A DNA stretch of 64,000 bases from Lunularia cruciata (GCA_948567375.1 OX419759.1:26823493-26887492), one strand, 5' to 3'; counted from the stretch's first letter, positions 43,266-55,433 are shown. Program-made: numbers and translations. Notes: generated by a model not told the origin, from the sequence alone.

Positions 43266-46200
43266 TGTACCTCCAAACTAAGATTTCACTTTGTCCTTGA
43301 AGTGAAGGTCTCTTTACCTTCTATGATACATCTTCAACTGATCATGGTTAATCCTATCAAAGTGTCTTCCTCCCAACTCCTTGAGAGCATATATATAATT
43401 GCCCCATACCTTCTCACCTTGTCCACTATGAAAGGACCAAAGTACTTAAGCAAAAACTTTTTTTGTACTCTCTTAAATTGAATGGAATCAAACAACATTA
43501 CCCAATCACCTTCTTTGAAAGGCTCCACGTTCTTCTTGCCCTACCTCTTGTCATAGCTCTCCTTTTGTTCCCTTTGGGCTTGCTCCACTCAAACCATAGC
43601 AATTCCTATTGCCTCCTCCAATTCCATGAGTTGATCTTTTATTGAATTCTCTATATCCCCTCCTTGTGCTTTCTTCAATCTCCTATGAATGCTTTGGAAG
43701 GTAGGAAGATCAAAGTGAATAGGTAAGGTAGACTCAATACCATATAAAAAATGAATTGGAGAATATTTGGTGGAAGTCTTCATGGTTGTCCTAATACTCC
43801 CACAAAACTACATGAATCCTCCTGTCCTAAATGATGTTTAGCTCCCTCTATTTTTGCATCTTTGGCCAACATCATGCACAAGGTCTAATTGGTTCTCTTT
43901 GCCAAGGCATTGGAATCTGGCTTATAGGATGTAGTTACTGTATATGTGATAGAGAAATGTCATAGCAGGCTATAGTGATGCTCCTTGTAAACTCTCCTCC
44001 TCTATCAGAAACCAACTCCAAAGGGCACCCAAACTTAGTGATAATGTAATCATAAATAAATCTACCAACTTCATCTTCATTCTTATCCCACAATAATCTA
44101 GCCTTAACCCACTTGATAAGGTAATTAGTAATTACCATAATGTACCATTTGTTCTTTGGAGTTCTATTGAGTGGACCTACAAAGTTAATTCCCCACTTCT
44201 AAAAAGGTCATAGCAATGGAATTGATCTAAGAGGAAGAGTGGACGTAGACTTTTTAGGAAAAGCTTAACAAACATTAAAAAATTTGCAATAATCAAGAAA
44301 ATCCTTGAAAATCCCTCTCCAATGGTAACCTACATCTAGAATCTTGAAAATATTCACCTTTCTTGCAAAGTGTACTCCACAAAATAAACCTTCATGAAAC
44401 TCCTTTATGATTAGGATAGACTCCTCCTTACCCATTGCTCTTCAAAGTACACCATCTGCTCCTTGGTGAAAAAGAATATCCTACACCATTGTGTAAGGTC
44501 TAGCTCTTGTTGCAAGAGCCTTCCTCTCCCTAGCATGCATCTCTTCTAGATAGTTACCTCTTGTAACAAAGTTCTTAATCTCCTTGTACTCCATTAGAAT
44601 TGAGATTGTCATGAGATCCTCATCCAAGAAGGAATCATCCATTGGTTCAACTCCATCGTGATCAGAAGCCCTAGATAATAAATCAAGATTTGCATGTTTC
44701 TTCTCAGCCTTTGTTCAATGGTGTATTCATACTTAGACAAGAGTATCATCCACCTTTCTAGCCTCCCTTCAACATTAGGCTTGTGAAGATGTACTTCAAA
44801 GCTTTGTGATCCATGACAATGGTGGCTTTCCCTCCAATCAAGTAGTGTCTAAACTTCTTGAGACCAAAGATCACTGCCACTTCTCTCTTCATGATTGAGT
44901 AGTTTTTTTCAACAAAATCCATTTTCTACTAGCATAAGCTATTGGATAATCATGCCCATCTTGGTCTTATTGACTAAGAGTGCATCCTATAGCTACATTA
45001 AAAGCATTAGTGTAGAGAATTAAAGGCTTACTCCAGTTTAGCAAGAATTGGAGCCACAAGGGATTGCTTGAGCCCCTCAAAAGCTTTGAGAGCCTCCTTG
45101 TCCTCCAAAATCACCACGTATTATACAACCTTCTTTGTGTAGATGGTCAATGCATAGCCTTATTGGAAAGTGAAAAGATGAACCTCCTATAATATCCAAC
45201 CATTTCCAAGAATTGGCATAACTCTGTCAAGCATAAAGAGAATGGAAGGTCTGAGATTTCTTCACCTTTTGAGGATCAATTGCTATTCTATCCTTGGAGA
45301 TGATGTGCCCCAAAATTAGACCTTCTCCATAACCAAAGATGCACTTCTTTGGATTGAGTGATGCATTTGCTTCATCCAAGCATTGCAAGACCTTGATCAA
45401 GTGCTCAAAGTGTGCTCTTCCTTGCTCCCATAGACACAAATGTCATCAATGAAATCTCTCACAAAGTTTCCAAGGGAAGGTTCAAACATCTTGTCCATGA
45501 ACTATTGGAATGTGGCTAAAGCATTGCAAAGCCTAGAAGGCATGACCTTGAAAGCATAAGCCTCCCAAGGTGTGGTGAATGTGGTGAGTTTTTGATGCTT
45601 TAATGCAATCTTGATTTGGTTATACCAATTATAACCATCTCCAAAAGTATACCTCTCATGACCTATAACCTCCTCCAAGATCTCATCAATGAATGGAAAA
45701 GGGTACTAGTCCTTCTTAGTAACAGCGTTGTGCTTCTTATAATCCATACATACCTTAAGCTTACCATTCCTTTTCTTCACAATCACAATTGGAGACACCA
45801 TTTTGAATTCTCCACCTCAAAGATAAATCTAGCCTCCTTGTGCTTGTATCTCCTCCTTCACAACCAAAGTTATTGGTGGGCTTATGCTTATACTTGTAAT
45901 TGAAAGAAAATACATGGATGAACTTGTTGAAAATCTGCTCAAATCTCACCTTCTCTTCCTTGGTAACATTTGGACCATACTTAAGGGTAGATAACCTCCT
46001 CTCTATTTCCTCAAGTGTCAATGGTGATTTATATGGGTTCTTCAAAACCTCTAGCTTAGGTGCAAAATCCATAACATACAAAGGTTACACATCTGAGTCT
46101 AAATCAGATTCAAATTCAAATTCATCCTCTTCCATGGAAGTCTCTTTCTCTATGCTTGTATCCACATCTAAAGCTCCTTCTTTTGAATCTAATTCCCAAT

Positions 46201-47900
46201 AATCAAAAGATGGTGTTTCTGAATGTGAAGTCTTGGTGGTGTTAGTTACAAGAACTATGACTCTATGGTTTGATGGCCCAATCCTAAAGTACCCTTTGTG
46301 CCATCAGTCAATTCTGTATGCTTCTCTCACCAATGGCCTCCCAAGAAGCAAATCATAGCTTGAATCCTTCAAGACTTGGAAAATCATGAGATTTTGAACT
46401 CCCATAACTAAACTACCACCTTATCCATCACCCCTATTGGTCAAACTTGTTGCTTGTTTTCCATGCTCACCACAAATGTTGAAGGTCTAGAGGGTATCAT
46501 ACCCAACTTCTTCATCAACCTCTTTAACATGGCATTCACTGTAGATCCTCCATCAACAAGTGTATCCTTGATGTTGTGACCATTTACTCTCACATCAATC
46601 TTAGAGGCATATTCACAAGCCTCCCATGGTGCTAGTTTGGCATCTACCATCCCCATTGATACTAGAGCTTTTGCTTTCTTCTTCCTCTTGCTCCTTGTAG
46701 AACTTAAACCACCTCTTACCTCTTTTCTCAAGGTAGGATTCAAAGCAATTAGTTGGTCCACTATGATGTTAGCCTTGTGACTACCAACATCCTCTAACAT
46801 ATTATAGTTCCATTGTTGCTTTGAGATCAAGAAGCCTTCCATCCCCAACTTCTTCCTTAGAGTCTTTGTTGTTATGATGTTGAGGTGCTAATGAAAGTTC
46901 TCCTTGAATACATAGGAGTATCCTTGCTAGGAGTAAATCCTTTAGAAGTGTGTACATCCTTTACAAAAAAACCTTGCTTCTTCTCTTGTGCCAAAAGCTC
47001 CAAATTAAGACCTTTGGATTTTGAGCACTCCCTCTTCTCATACTTGCTCTCAACCACATCTATGAATGTTATCACCTTACCTTTTTTTGGATTAGGAGCC
47101 ACTTGGGTTTCATTATCTCCCTCTTTCCCTCTATTAGCTCTCTCATAACCCGTTCCTCCATGGTAAGTAGAATTTGGACAATTTCTTTGGATGTGACTTC
47201 TTCCTCCACAACAAAAACAATTTCTTTCATTGAAATTGTTGGTTGATTGACCTCTTCTATATGGATATTTTCCATTACTCCTAGTCTCTCTCTCCACATT
47301 TTGATCCACCTCTCTCTTCTCCCAAAGTTGCACTACATTGATCTTGAGATCTGCAAGTTGTTCTATGGTTGTTTGAAGTGGATATTTTGGTAGAGGTGCA
47401 AGAACTAGAGGAACTACTAATTGTAGTGCAACCCTTGCAACTAAAGTATCAGAAGTTCCACCATATTTGTAGCCTTGAGGAGGATGCATAACCTCCTTCA
47501 CCACCAAATCACTCTCATCTCCTTCCAACTCTCCTCCATACAAATTGCAATCTTGATAGCTTCAACCTTGGAAGAAGGTTTCTCATATCTCACCTTACTT
47601 CTTATATGAGGTCTCAACCCTCCCACAAAATTCTTGGTGAGCAAGGTTCTTATGCCAATCATAGTAGTCTCCACATCAATCCCACTCTTCCTCAACATTA
47701 TGCAAAATCTGGACTCTAACTTCTCCACTTTTTCTACATAAACTCTCACTTTCTCTCCATTTCCTTGTTTGAGGAAGGTAAACTCACTCATCAATCTCTC
47801 ATAACTCTTATATGGAAGAAAGTTATCAATGAGTGCTAAGCCAAACTCTCCCAAGACTCTTCTTGCCCATCTTTCCTCTCTCTTGTTTGGTATTTTGATT
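43266..47900 (-). pseudogene. TatF gag-pol remains
   Basis: Many short frames remain: integrase C-terminus (43334-43528), integrase core pieces (43589-43783, 43935-44138 with LVSDRGGEF), RT end (45227-45439), linker (45761-46081), protease (46441-46848 with LVDGGSTVNAM) and Gag (46872-47543, 47498-47854). The knuckle reads CFCCGGRSHIQRNC. A TGA at 43589-43591 ends the integrase core frame at the same place as in TatH. Confidence 0.85.
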
Positions 47901-47971
47901 CATACCACGTAAGGGCTACATCTTCAAGATGCCAATTCCCTTAGTAAGAATGAGGATACAATGTTGGTTTT

Positions 47972-49310
47972 GGCAGATTGGTCTTGCATGTCACTCCACC
48001 TCTATCTTGTGCTCCTCCAAGGTGACTTCCTTCAAATCCTTGTAACTAAAAGCAAACACATGGATGAACTTGCGGAAAATCTCCTCAAATCTCAACTTCT
48101 CCTCCTTGGTAACATTTGGGCCATACTTGAGGGTAGATAACCTCCTCTCTATCTCCTCAAGTGTTAATGGTGATTTATCTAGGTCCTTCAAAAACTCTAG
48201 CTTAGGTGTCCAATCACACAAGGGATACACAACTGAATCAGATTCAGATTCATCCTCCTTTGTGAAGTCTCCTCTTCCATGCTTGTGTCCACACCTGAAG
48301 CTCCTTCTTCAAAATCTGATTCTCAATAATCAAAAGATGGTGTATTTGAATGTGAGGTGTTGGTGGTGTTAGTCATAGGAACTATGACTCTATGTTTTGA
48401 TGTCCCAATCCTCAAGTACCCTTTGTGCCATGGATCAGTTGTGCGTGCTGATCTCAACCATGGCCTCCCAAGAAGTAAGTCATAGCTTGAATCCTTCAAG
48501 ACTTGGAAAGTCATGAGATGTTGAACTCTCATAACTAAAACTACCACCTTATCCATCACCCATAATGGTTGAACTTGTTGCTTGCTTGCCATGCTCACCA
48601 CAAATGTTGAAGGTCTAGAAGGTATCATACCCAACTTCTTCATTAACCTTTTTGACATTGCATTCATTGCTGATTCTCCATCAACCAATGCATCCTTGAT
48701 GTTGTGAACATCACTCTTACATCAATCTTGGAGGCATATTCACAAGCCTCCCATGGTGCTGGCTTGGTATCCACCACCCCCATTGATACTAGAGCTTTTG
48801 TCTCCTTCTTTCTCTTGCTCCTTGTAGAACTCAAACCACCTCTAAGTTCCTTTCTCAAACTAGGATTCAAAGCAATCAGTTGGCCCAGTGTGATGTTAGC
48901 CTTGAGACTACCAACATCCTCCAAGACATTATTGCTTTGATATCAAGAAGTCCTCCATCCCCAACTTCTTTCTTGGAGTCTTTGTTGTTGATGGTGTTGA
49001 TATGCAAGTGCTCCTAGTAGACATAGGAGTATCCTTGCTAGGATTAAATCCTTTGAGAAGAGTGCACATCCTCTACAAAATGAGCTCTCTTCTTCTCTTG
49101 TACCAAAAGCTCCAAATTAAGACTCTTGGAGTTTGAGCACTCTCCCTTCTCATACTTGCTCTCAACCACATCTATAGATGCTATACCCTTACCTTTGTTT
49201 AGGTTAGGAGCTACTTCGGTTTCACTACCTCCCACTTTCCTTCTATTGGCTCTCTCATAATCCCTTCCTCCATGGTAAGTGGAATTTGGGCAATTCCTTT
49301 GGATATGGCC
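47972..49310 (-). mobile_element. TatG: fragment of Tat gag, protease and linker
   Basis: This is a second Tat piece on the minus strand. It starts in the linker next to RT (47991-48230), passes the protease (48323-48688, active-site segment VDGESAMNAM with E for G) and the basic Gag tail, and ends at the Gag knuckle region, where TatH is inserted at GGCC (49307-49310). About 45 bases of filler join it to TatF. Confidence 0.82.
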
Positions 49311-50005
49311 TGTGAGCCGGCCTGTCTCTCACTCAAGATGAACCCCTGATGGCTATTATGGTAGCGCACCATGGACTAAAAAGGCAAGGAACCCCAACAA
49401 CTCCATCATACTCCTCCAAGGCTAACACTCCAAGACTCAAGGCATTGCTCACTAGAGAACTCCATGAGAGAGAGATAGTTGCAAATGAAAGGATGTTGAG
49501 AACCTCCTCACCCCTTGTTTATATACTTGTGAAATAGTTACATACCAAAGTTACTTATTACTGTAGTAACTCAAGTAACTAGACTAAAAGTCAAGTAAAG
49601 TCAAAAAGTAGAAAGGAATATCCATTCACATAGGCATATTCTTCTAAGCATGTGGTCTTATCTTGACCCAACCACTAAGTCAAGGATTCCTTCACATGGG
49701 CTATCCTTGGACTAAAGAATAATCCAAAACAAAAAGGCTTGCAGGCCCAAGAGTTCTCAACTCTTTCCTCAAAGCCAAACACCTAAGAATAATACCAAGT
49801 CAACACACTAAAATCCAAAATAGTGGTGATCATCTTTTCTACTTCCTCTAAATTAAGATCCCCTCTATCTTAGCTATGACTAACTTTAGCAAACCATGAT
49901 TAATATAGAACCATCCTTTATCTCTATATAAATAATATCTCTTAAATACTTGTGATACCAAGCTAAATATCACAATACCACACACATGCACAAATGGGTG
50001 TTATA
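49311..50005 (-). repeat. TatH 3' LTR (695 bp)
   Basis: It is complete, with the TATATAAAC box (antisense, about 49518-49527). It is followed by TATACCCCCGG, the complement of the family's polypurine tract. Confidence 0.92.
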
Positions 50006-50053
50006 TATACCCCCGGACTAAGTTTTCACTTTGTCCTCAAAGTGAAGGTCTCT

Positions 50054-50320
50054 CTACCTTCTATGGTACATCTTCAACTTATCATGGTTAATCCGATCAA
50101 AGTGCCTTCCTCCCAACTCCTTGAGATCATAGGTGTAATTGCGCCACACCTTCTCCACTATGAAAGCTCCAAAGTACTTAGGTAAAAACTTCTTTTTCAC
50201 TCTCTTGAATTGAATGGAATCAAACAACATTACCCAAGCACCTTCTTTGAAAGGCTCCACCTTCTTCTTGCCTTGCCTCTTGTCATAGCTCTCCTTTTGT
50301 TTCTTTTGGGCTTGCTCCAC
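50054..50320 (-). CDS. TatH integrase C-terminal domain
   Basis: The 88-codon frame lies directly behind the TGA at 50321-50323 and in phase with the upstream integrase core. It contains the GPF-like KYFGAFIVEKV segment and ends KLKMYHRR. It is a true integrase part, not a separate gene, unless the stop is read through. Confidence 0.7.
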   Translation of the reverse strand: MEQAQKKQKESYDKRQGKKKVEPFKEGAWVMLFDSIQFKRVKKKFLPKYFGAFIVEKVWRNYTYDLKELGGRHFDRINHDKLKMYHRR

Positions 50321-51220
50321 TCAAACCATAGCAAATGCTCTTGCCTCTTCCCACTCCATGAGTTGTTCCTTCCTTGACTTCTCTACATCACCTCCTTGTG
50401 CTTTCTTCAATCTCCTATGAATGATTTGGAAGGTAGGAAGATCAAAGTGAATAGGTAAGGTAGACTCAATACCATACACCAGTTGAAATGGAGAATATCC
50501 GGTGGAAGTCTTGATGGTTGTCCTATACTCCCACAAAACTGCATGAATCCTCTTGTCCCAATGAGTTTTAGCCCCCTCCATTTCTGCATCTTTGGCCAAC
50601 ATCATGCACAAGGTCTGATTGGTTCTCTCTGCCATGCCATTGGAATTTGGCTTAAAGGATGTAGTTTCTCTATGTGTGATAGAGAAATGTAGTAGCATGG
50701 CTATAGTAATGCTTCCTATAAACTCTCCTCCTCTATCAGAAACCAACTCCAAAGGGCATCCAAACCTAGAGATAATGCGTTCATAAAGAAATCTACCCAC
50801 TTCATCTTCATTCTTATCCCTCAATGGTCTAGCCTCAACCCACTTGGTAAGGTAATCAGTAACTACCACAATGTACCAATTGTTCCTTGGGGTTCTATTG
50901 AGAGGACCTACAAAATCAATTCCCCACTTCTCGAAAGGTCTTAGCAATGGAATTGATCTAAGTGGTGGAGTGGATGTAGACTTTCTAGCAAAAGCTTGAC
51001 AAATATGACAAGTTTTGCAATAATCAAGACAATCCTTGAAAATCTCTCTCCAATGGTAACTTGCATCTCGAATCTTGAAAGCAATCACCTTTCTTGCAAA
51101 ATTTCCTCCACATACTAAACCTTCATGAAACTCCTTTATGAGTAGGATAGACTCTTCCTTACCCACTGCTCTTTGAAGTAGACCATTTGCTCCTTGGTGA
51201 AAAAGAACATCTTCCACCAT
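50321..51220 (-). CDS. TatH integrase zinc domain and catalytic core
   Basis: This 299-codon open frame has the zinc domain HEGLVCGGNF ... CKTCHIC with Asn in place of the second His. The core Asp residues are in GIDFVGP and LVSDRGGEF, and the Glu in NSNGMAERTNQ. It is the most intact integrase core of the window. It ends at TGA (50323-50321), a stop position shared by TatF and TatC. Confidence 0.85.
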   Translation of the reverse strand: MVEDVLFHQGANGLLQRAVGKEESILLIKEFHEGLVCGGNFARKVIAFKIRDASYHWREIFKDCLDYCKTCHICQAFARKSTSTPPLRSIPLLRPFEKWGIDFVGPLNRTPRNNWYIVVVTDYLTKWVEARPLRDKNEDEVGRFLYERIISRFGCPLELVSDRGGEFIGSITIAMLLHFSITHRETTSFKPNSNGMAERTNQTLCMMLAKDAEMEGAKTHWDKRIHAVLWEYRTTIKTSTGYSPFQLVYGIESTLPIHFDLPTFQIIHRRLKKAQGGDVEKSRKEQLMEWEEARAFAMV

Positions 51221-51257
51221 TGTGTAAGGTCTAGATCTTGTTACAAGGGCCTTCCTC

Positions 51258-51703
51258 TCCTAAGCATGCATCCCTTTTGGATAGTTACCTCTTGTCACAA
51301 AATCCACAATCTCCTTGTACTCCATTGGAACCTCTTGAGTGACTGAGATTGTCATGAGCTCCTCATCCGGGAAGGAATCATCCACTGGCTCATCTCCATC
51401 ATGATCATAGGCTCTAGATAACAAATCAGCATTTGCACGTTTCTTTCCTGGCCTATCCTCAATGGTGTAGTCATACTCAGACAAGAGTATCATCCACCTT
51501 GCTAGTCTCCCTTCAACATTAGGCTTGTTGAAGATGTACTTCAAAGCCTTGTGATCCATGACAATGGTGGCTTTCCCTCCAATCAAGTAGTGTCTAAACT
51601 TCTTGAGACCAAAGATCACTGCCAACCCTTCTCTCTTTGTGACAGAGTAGTTCTTCTCTGCTGAAACCATCTGCCTACTAGCATAAGCTATTGGATGATC
51701 ATG
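51258..51703 (-). pseudogene. TatH RNase H (partial)
   Basis: ASRQMVSAEKNYS, MDHKALKYIF and DLLSRAYDHDGDE match TatB. A stop follows GMHA (51260). The 5' end is cut by CC2; the first 75 bases of the 172-codon open frame belong to CC2. Confidence 0.85.
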
Positions 51704-51704
51704 C

Positions 51705-53471
51705 TGTGACAACCCGACAAATATCACTTTTGTGGTAATCTGGTAAGTAAAGTTTGTTCGCGCAGAGATACTAGTCAAAATTGGTCAAATATAAAGTCAA
51801 AAGTCACAATGTAGTTCTTCTTGATTTCTTCTTTAATCTCTCAAGTAGAAACTACACTCAGAAGAGAGTAACAAGCACTGATTCGCAGTCTTGTCACAAA
51901 GTAACACTCCTTAATCACAACTCCACAAATCTTTCCAGACAATCTCGATTGTGATGATTTAGGCTCTCCCAAAAATGCACTTCACTGCAAAATGACTTCA
52001 CCTCAAAATTGTGTTCCACCCTTCCATTGAAGGCACAACTTCCTCGATCAAAATTGCTTCACATCAACTTCACACTGCACTCACAAATGCAGAATACTAC
52101 CAACACTACAATTCCTCTCAGGTCTGTCAAGGCATTGTTTTGATTGCACTTCACTCAAGATCTAACACACAGAGTAAAGATCAAGGCTGCGGAATCCAAC
52201 ATCCAACAAGCACACTGACTTGCACTTCGAAATTCTCCCAACACTCACAAACACAAACACAAACACAAACACAAAGTTGATACTTAGAATCAAGCTTAAG
52301 CGACGAGCACTGCTTCACATCACTTTGCTTGATCTATTCTCAGAAATAATGAGCACTGAACAACATTATGCTACAAATGCCACTCTTAAATAGTGAAGCA
52401 ATCGACAATTATCTTCCTAATGTACCTCTTCCTAATGACTCTACAAACCTACAGATCTGAAATGACAATGCACCTCTTCATATCTGCCTATTCAAATCTC
52501 AAATTGGTTTCTAATCCGATCCGATGTCTACTTCTTCCTCGGCTTTCAAACCCAAACCCAAAGTAATTTTACTTCCTACTACTCTGTCCTCGGGTTTCAC
52601 ATCTCCTACATTTTCTACCAGATCTAGCAATTCTCTTTCTTGATCTAAAATATCATTTGTGGGTAATCTATCTTTCTCTTTATCTCCCAACCCACTCTTC
52701 TCTATTGTCTCCACTAGTAACTCCAAAGACATTTGTACTCCTACTTCATCAACTTTGGTTTGGCTCTAAAGTCTTTCCGAAGTTTATTTATTTCCAATTT
52801 CACTAAGTCTAGTCTAATCGTGATATTATCTTCTACTTCTAATATCTTCCTATCTACACGAGTCCTGAGACTTATCAGCAATGCATTCAAATCTGTGTCT
52901 TTTGCCTATCTCCTCCTCATCTCTTGCACCAACAACTTCAACTCGTGCAGCCTTGTCTCTTCAATCCAAATGATGGCCTCTATACTTAGCATTGCGTTCA
53001 TTCTAAGGACAATCTCCTTCAATGGCTCCAATCTCATCTTCCTTTCACGTTCCCGATCTGCAAGCCAATCCTCTCTGTACATTGCCAATTCCGCCTTGAA
53101 CTCGACTTTCACCATTTCTTTCTCCTTCTCCTTCTGCTCAATCTTCTCCTCCTGATTACAAAGTGACTCTCGTAACCTCTCCTCTTCTCTATATCTTACT
53201 GCCAACTCCCTTTGCCAGAGTTGCTTCTTCTCTTCTACACTCTCCATCACTCTATCAAGTTCTTGTTCCTTTGCTGCTACCCTCGCCATAGCATGGATAA
53301 TTTCTAATCTAGAATCAGCAAACTGTTGCTTCAAGATCTCATACTTTGCTACTTGTCTTTCCCTTGTTATATCACTCTTCTTAACAAGGTCCTCTCGATA
53401 CATCACTTCTCTCTTCAAGTCTTCAATCACTTGACTCTGCACTACTGCCTCCCCTTGCAGTACTTCTCTTT
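51705..53471 (-). mobile_element. CC2: inverted 3' part of a coiled-coil element
   Basis: The minus-strand copy of CC1 starts at its 3' end (TGTGACAACCCG on the plus strand) and reaches the coiled-coil region, where it is cut by CC3. It is inserted in TatH RNase H. TSD not verifiable because the other end lies outside the window. Confidence 0.85.
52511..53466 (-). pseudogene. CC2 coiled-coil protein, C-terminal half
   Basis: The frame from 53466 to 52906 is coiled coil rich in Glu, Lys and Arg (QLWQRELAVRYREEERL, ELAMYREDWLADRERE). A stop after QEMRRR is at nearly the same place as in CC1, and the tail continues to 52511 (VDIGSD). Further shifts lie near 52735. Confidence 0.75.
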
Positions 53472-54020
53472 TGTGGTGCCCACATTTTTTGTTTTTTTGA
53501 GAATAAAGGAGAAGAAGTGTATAGAGAAGTCGGATTGCGCCTGTATGGCCAAAGAAGGCAAAGCAAAGAGTCTTCGGGATGAAACCCAAAGTAAAGTGAC
53601 TTTGGGTCAGAAGGCGAAGTACTCGGAAATGCCCTATCAGCATACAACCCGAAGTAAATTGTCTTTGTATTGGGGGAGCTCAACCCGAGGCAAAGATAGT
53701 CTAACAACCTTTCGTCGGGGTGAGAAATTCAAGAAGGGGCCGTTTTAAAACTGGCGGCCCATACGTGCGAAGGTTGATTGACAATGACAGGTGCATGTTG
53801 GAGGTGTGATTTCTTGGTAGGAACTCAAAGTGACAGAAGACAAAGAAGCGCAACTCTATAAAAATTGAAACTGCAACGACGAAATGTCAAGCAATTTTCC
53901 TTTGCCGTTGAGGAGTCGTCTTGTAGGTGATCAGGAAAAGGGAAATAGAGTTGGACTCGTGTTAGTGCGCAAGGGCGAGGTCGCGAGAGTGAAATCAAGA
54001 GAAAGTGAGAAGTAGAAGAG

Positions 54021-54696
54021 ATGGGAGGAGGGAAGAAGAACTCCAAATTTGTCGTGAGAAATCATGCGATTTGGAGGTTAGATGTGATAGCAAGGATCAA
54101 AGTCTTGAGCCAACTTCGGATCACCTTTCTGGCATGGAATTGGAATGTAAGTTTTCCAGGATTCATGATAGAAATCATTGAGAGTAAGTGTCTCGATGGA
54201 CCCAAGGAAGAAAGGAAGAGAGGAAATCCGGCTCGCTGGACAGAGTCGGATTGGAGACTTGTACTCGGGAAGGAGGCAGGCTCGGAGTAGGGAGCCACGT
54301 TCTTGGGAAAGGGAGAGATAGCCCAGGAAACTCAAGAGGTGAGAGATGCCTTCTTGTCAAAACAAACGAAGAATGGGTACAAGGTTGAGAGCTACAAAGA
54401 CCCTGTGAAGAGAGGGATCATGAGTGCTTTGATGGCTATCTTGAGGCCAGAGAGAACCACTTATGTGATGAAACACCAAGCGGTGTTCTTCCATAAGTTG
54501 TTTGCAAGAGAACCTATAAATTGGGCGAGGTGTTTTCACGGGAGAACGAGGCAGATGGTGTGGAATTTGCAGGATAAGTTGCTTCCACACTACATTGTGC
54601 CCTTTGCAGCACACTTCTACTTTGGGCTCAATTTGCTGAACTTGGCGGAGCGGACTCGGATGGTGTCGCATTTCCATCCTGATGTGCGAAAGGAGG
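54021..54696 (+). pseudogene. CC3 coiled-coil protein, N-terminal part
   Basis: ATG at 54021, TAG at 54288-54290 (CAG in CC1), then open again to 54696. At CC1 stop 14215 this copy has Trp. The ORF is broken at a GAG codon followed by G, where ChrC is inserted. Confidence 0.8.
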
Positions 54697-55432
54697 TGTA
54701 ATACCAAGGGTTAGCCATATGATCTAGATGTGAAATTCGGTTTGGTAACATCTAGAATGATGTTATACATGATGGTCAAAATAGATCAGATAGAAGTATC
54801 ACCAAAAGAGTACTTCTACTAATAGGGCAGAAACCGAAATAGACTTGAGAACCTTAGAACCAATAGCTAGACATATGATTTAAAGGTGAGAATTGGTTTG
54901 GTAACATCTGGAAAATGTTACACATGATGACTAAACAGATCAGAAAGAGGTAACACCAAAAGGGGACTTCTACTAATAGAGTAGGAACCAAAATATACCT
55001 GAAATCTTTGAAGGCAATTTCGGAGGCCTAAACAGATGAGTTAGGCCTCGAAAATGTGCAGATTCCCCCCCAACAGAAGAAAGGCTGGCCTTCCCTCCCC
55101 CTGGGTTTGTCTTGTTGAGAGCTTTCCAACGGTACCTTACTCATGTGATTCTGAGATTCCTACAGGAAGATTCCCTAAAAGATTCCCTCCAGTCAAAGCT
55201 TGTTTGACCAACCAGATAGGACCTAGACCAGACAGGTCACCCATCCAAGTAAGTAATCCAAGGGTGGAGCTTGCTGACATGTCACCTATCTGGGTCCCTA
55301 ATCCTATGGTGGAGCTTCCTTGGAGGAGATCCTCTTTGTCTATATAATAAAGAGAAGGTGCTCCCTTGGGGCATTGAATGTTTGAGTGTGCAATCTGTGT
55401 TTTCTCTCTTCTCTTGTCCTTGGAGTATTACA
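54697..55432 (+). repeat. ChrC 5' LTR (736 bp)
   Basis: TGTAATACC ... AGTATTACA. A module of about 140 bases (from about 54715, with TTGGTAACATCT and CTTCTACTAATAG) is repeated at about 54870. The putative promoter is CTATATAATAAAG at about 55339. The sequence is close to the 3' LTR. Confidence 0.95.
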
Positions 55433-55433
55433 A

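Larger units (their letters stand above)
42577..47925 (-). mobile_element. TatF: decayed Tat-like element, 5' end lost
   Basis: Minus strand: 3' LTR 42577-43265, integrase 43266-44560, RNase H and RT 44560-45840, linker 45840-46230, protease and Gag 46260-47900. It ends inside Gag at about 47925 and has no 5' LTR. The flank left of the LTR is GTAC (42573-42576). Confidence 0.85.
49311..51704 (-). mobile_element. TatH: 3' part of a Tat-like element
   Basis: 3' LTR 49311-50005, integrase 50054-51220 and RNase H 51250-51703 on the minus strand. It is cut at CATGC (51700-51704) by CC2; RT, gag and the 5' LTR must lie beyond the window. The LTR ends GGGTGTTATA, the TA variant shared with TatB. 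Confidence 0.88.
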
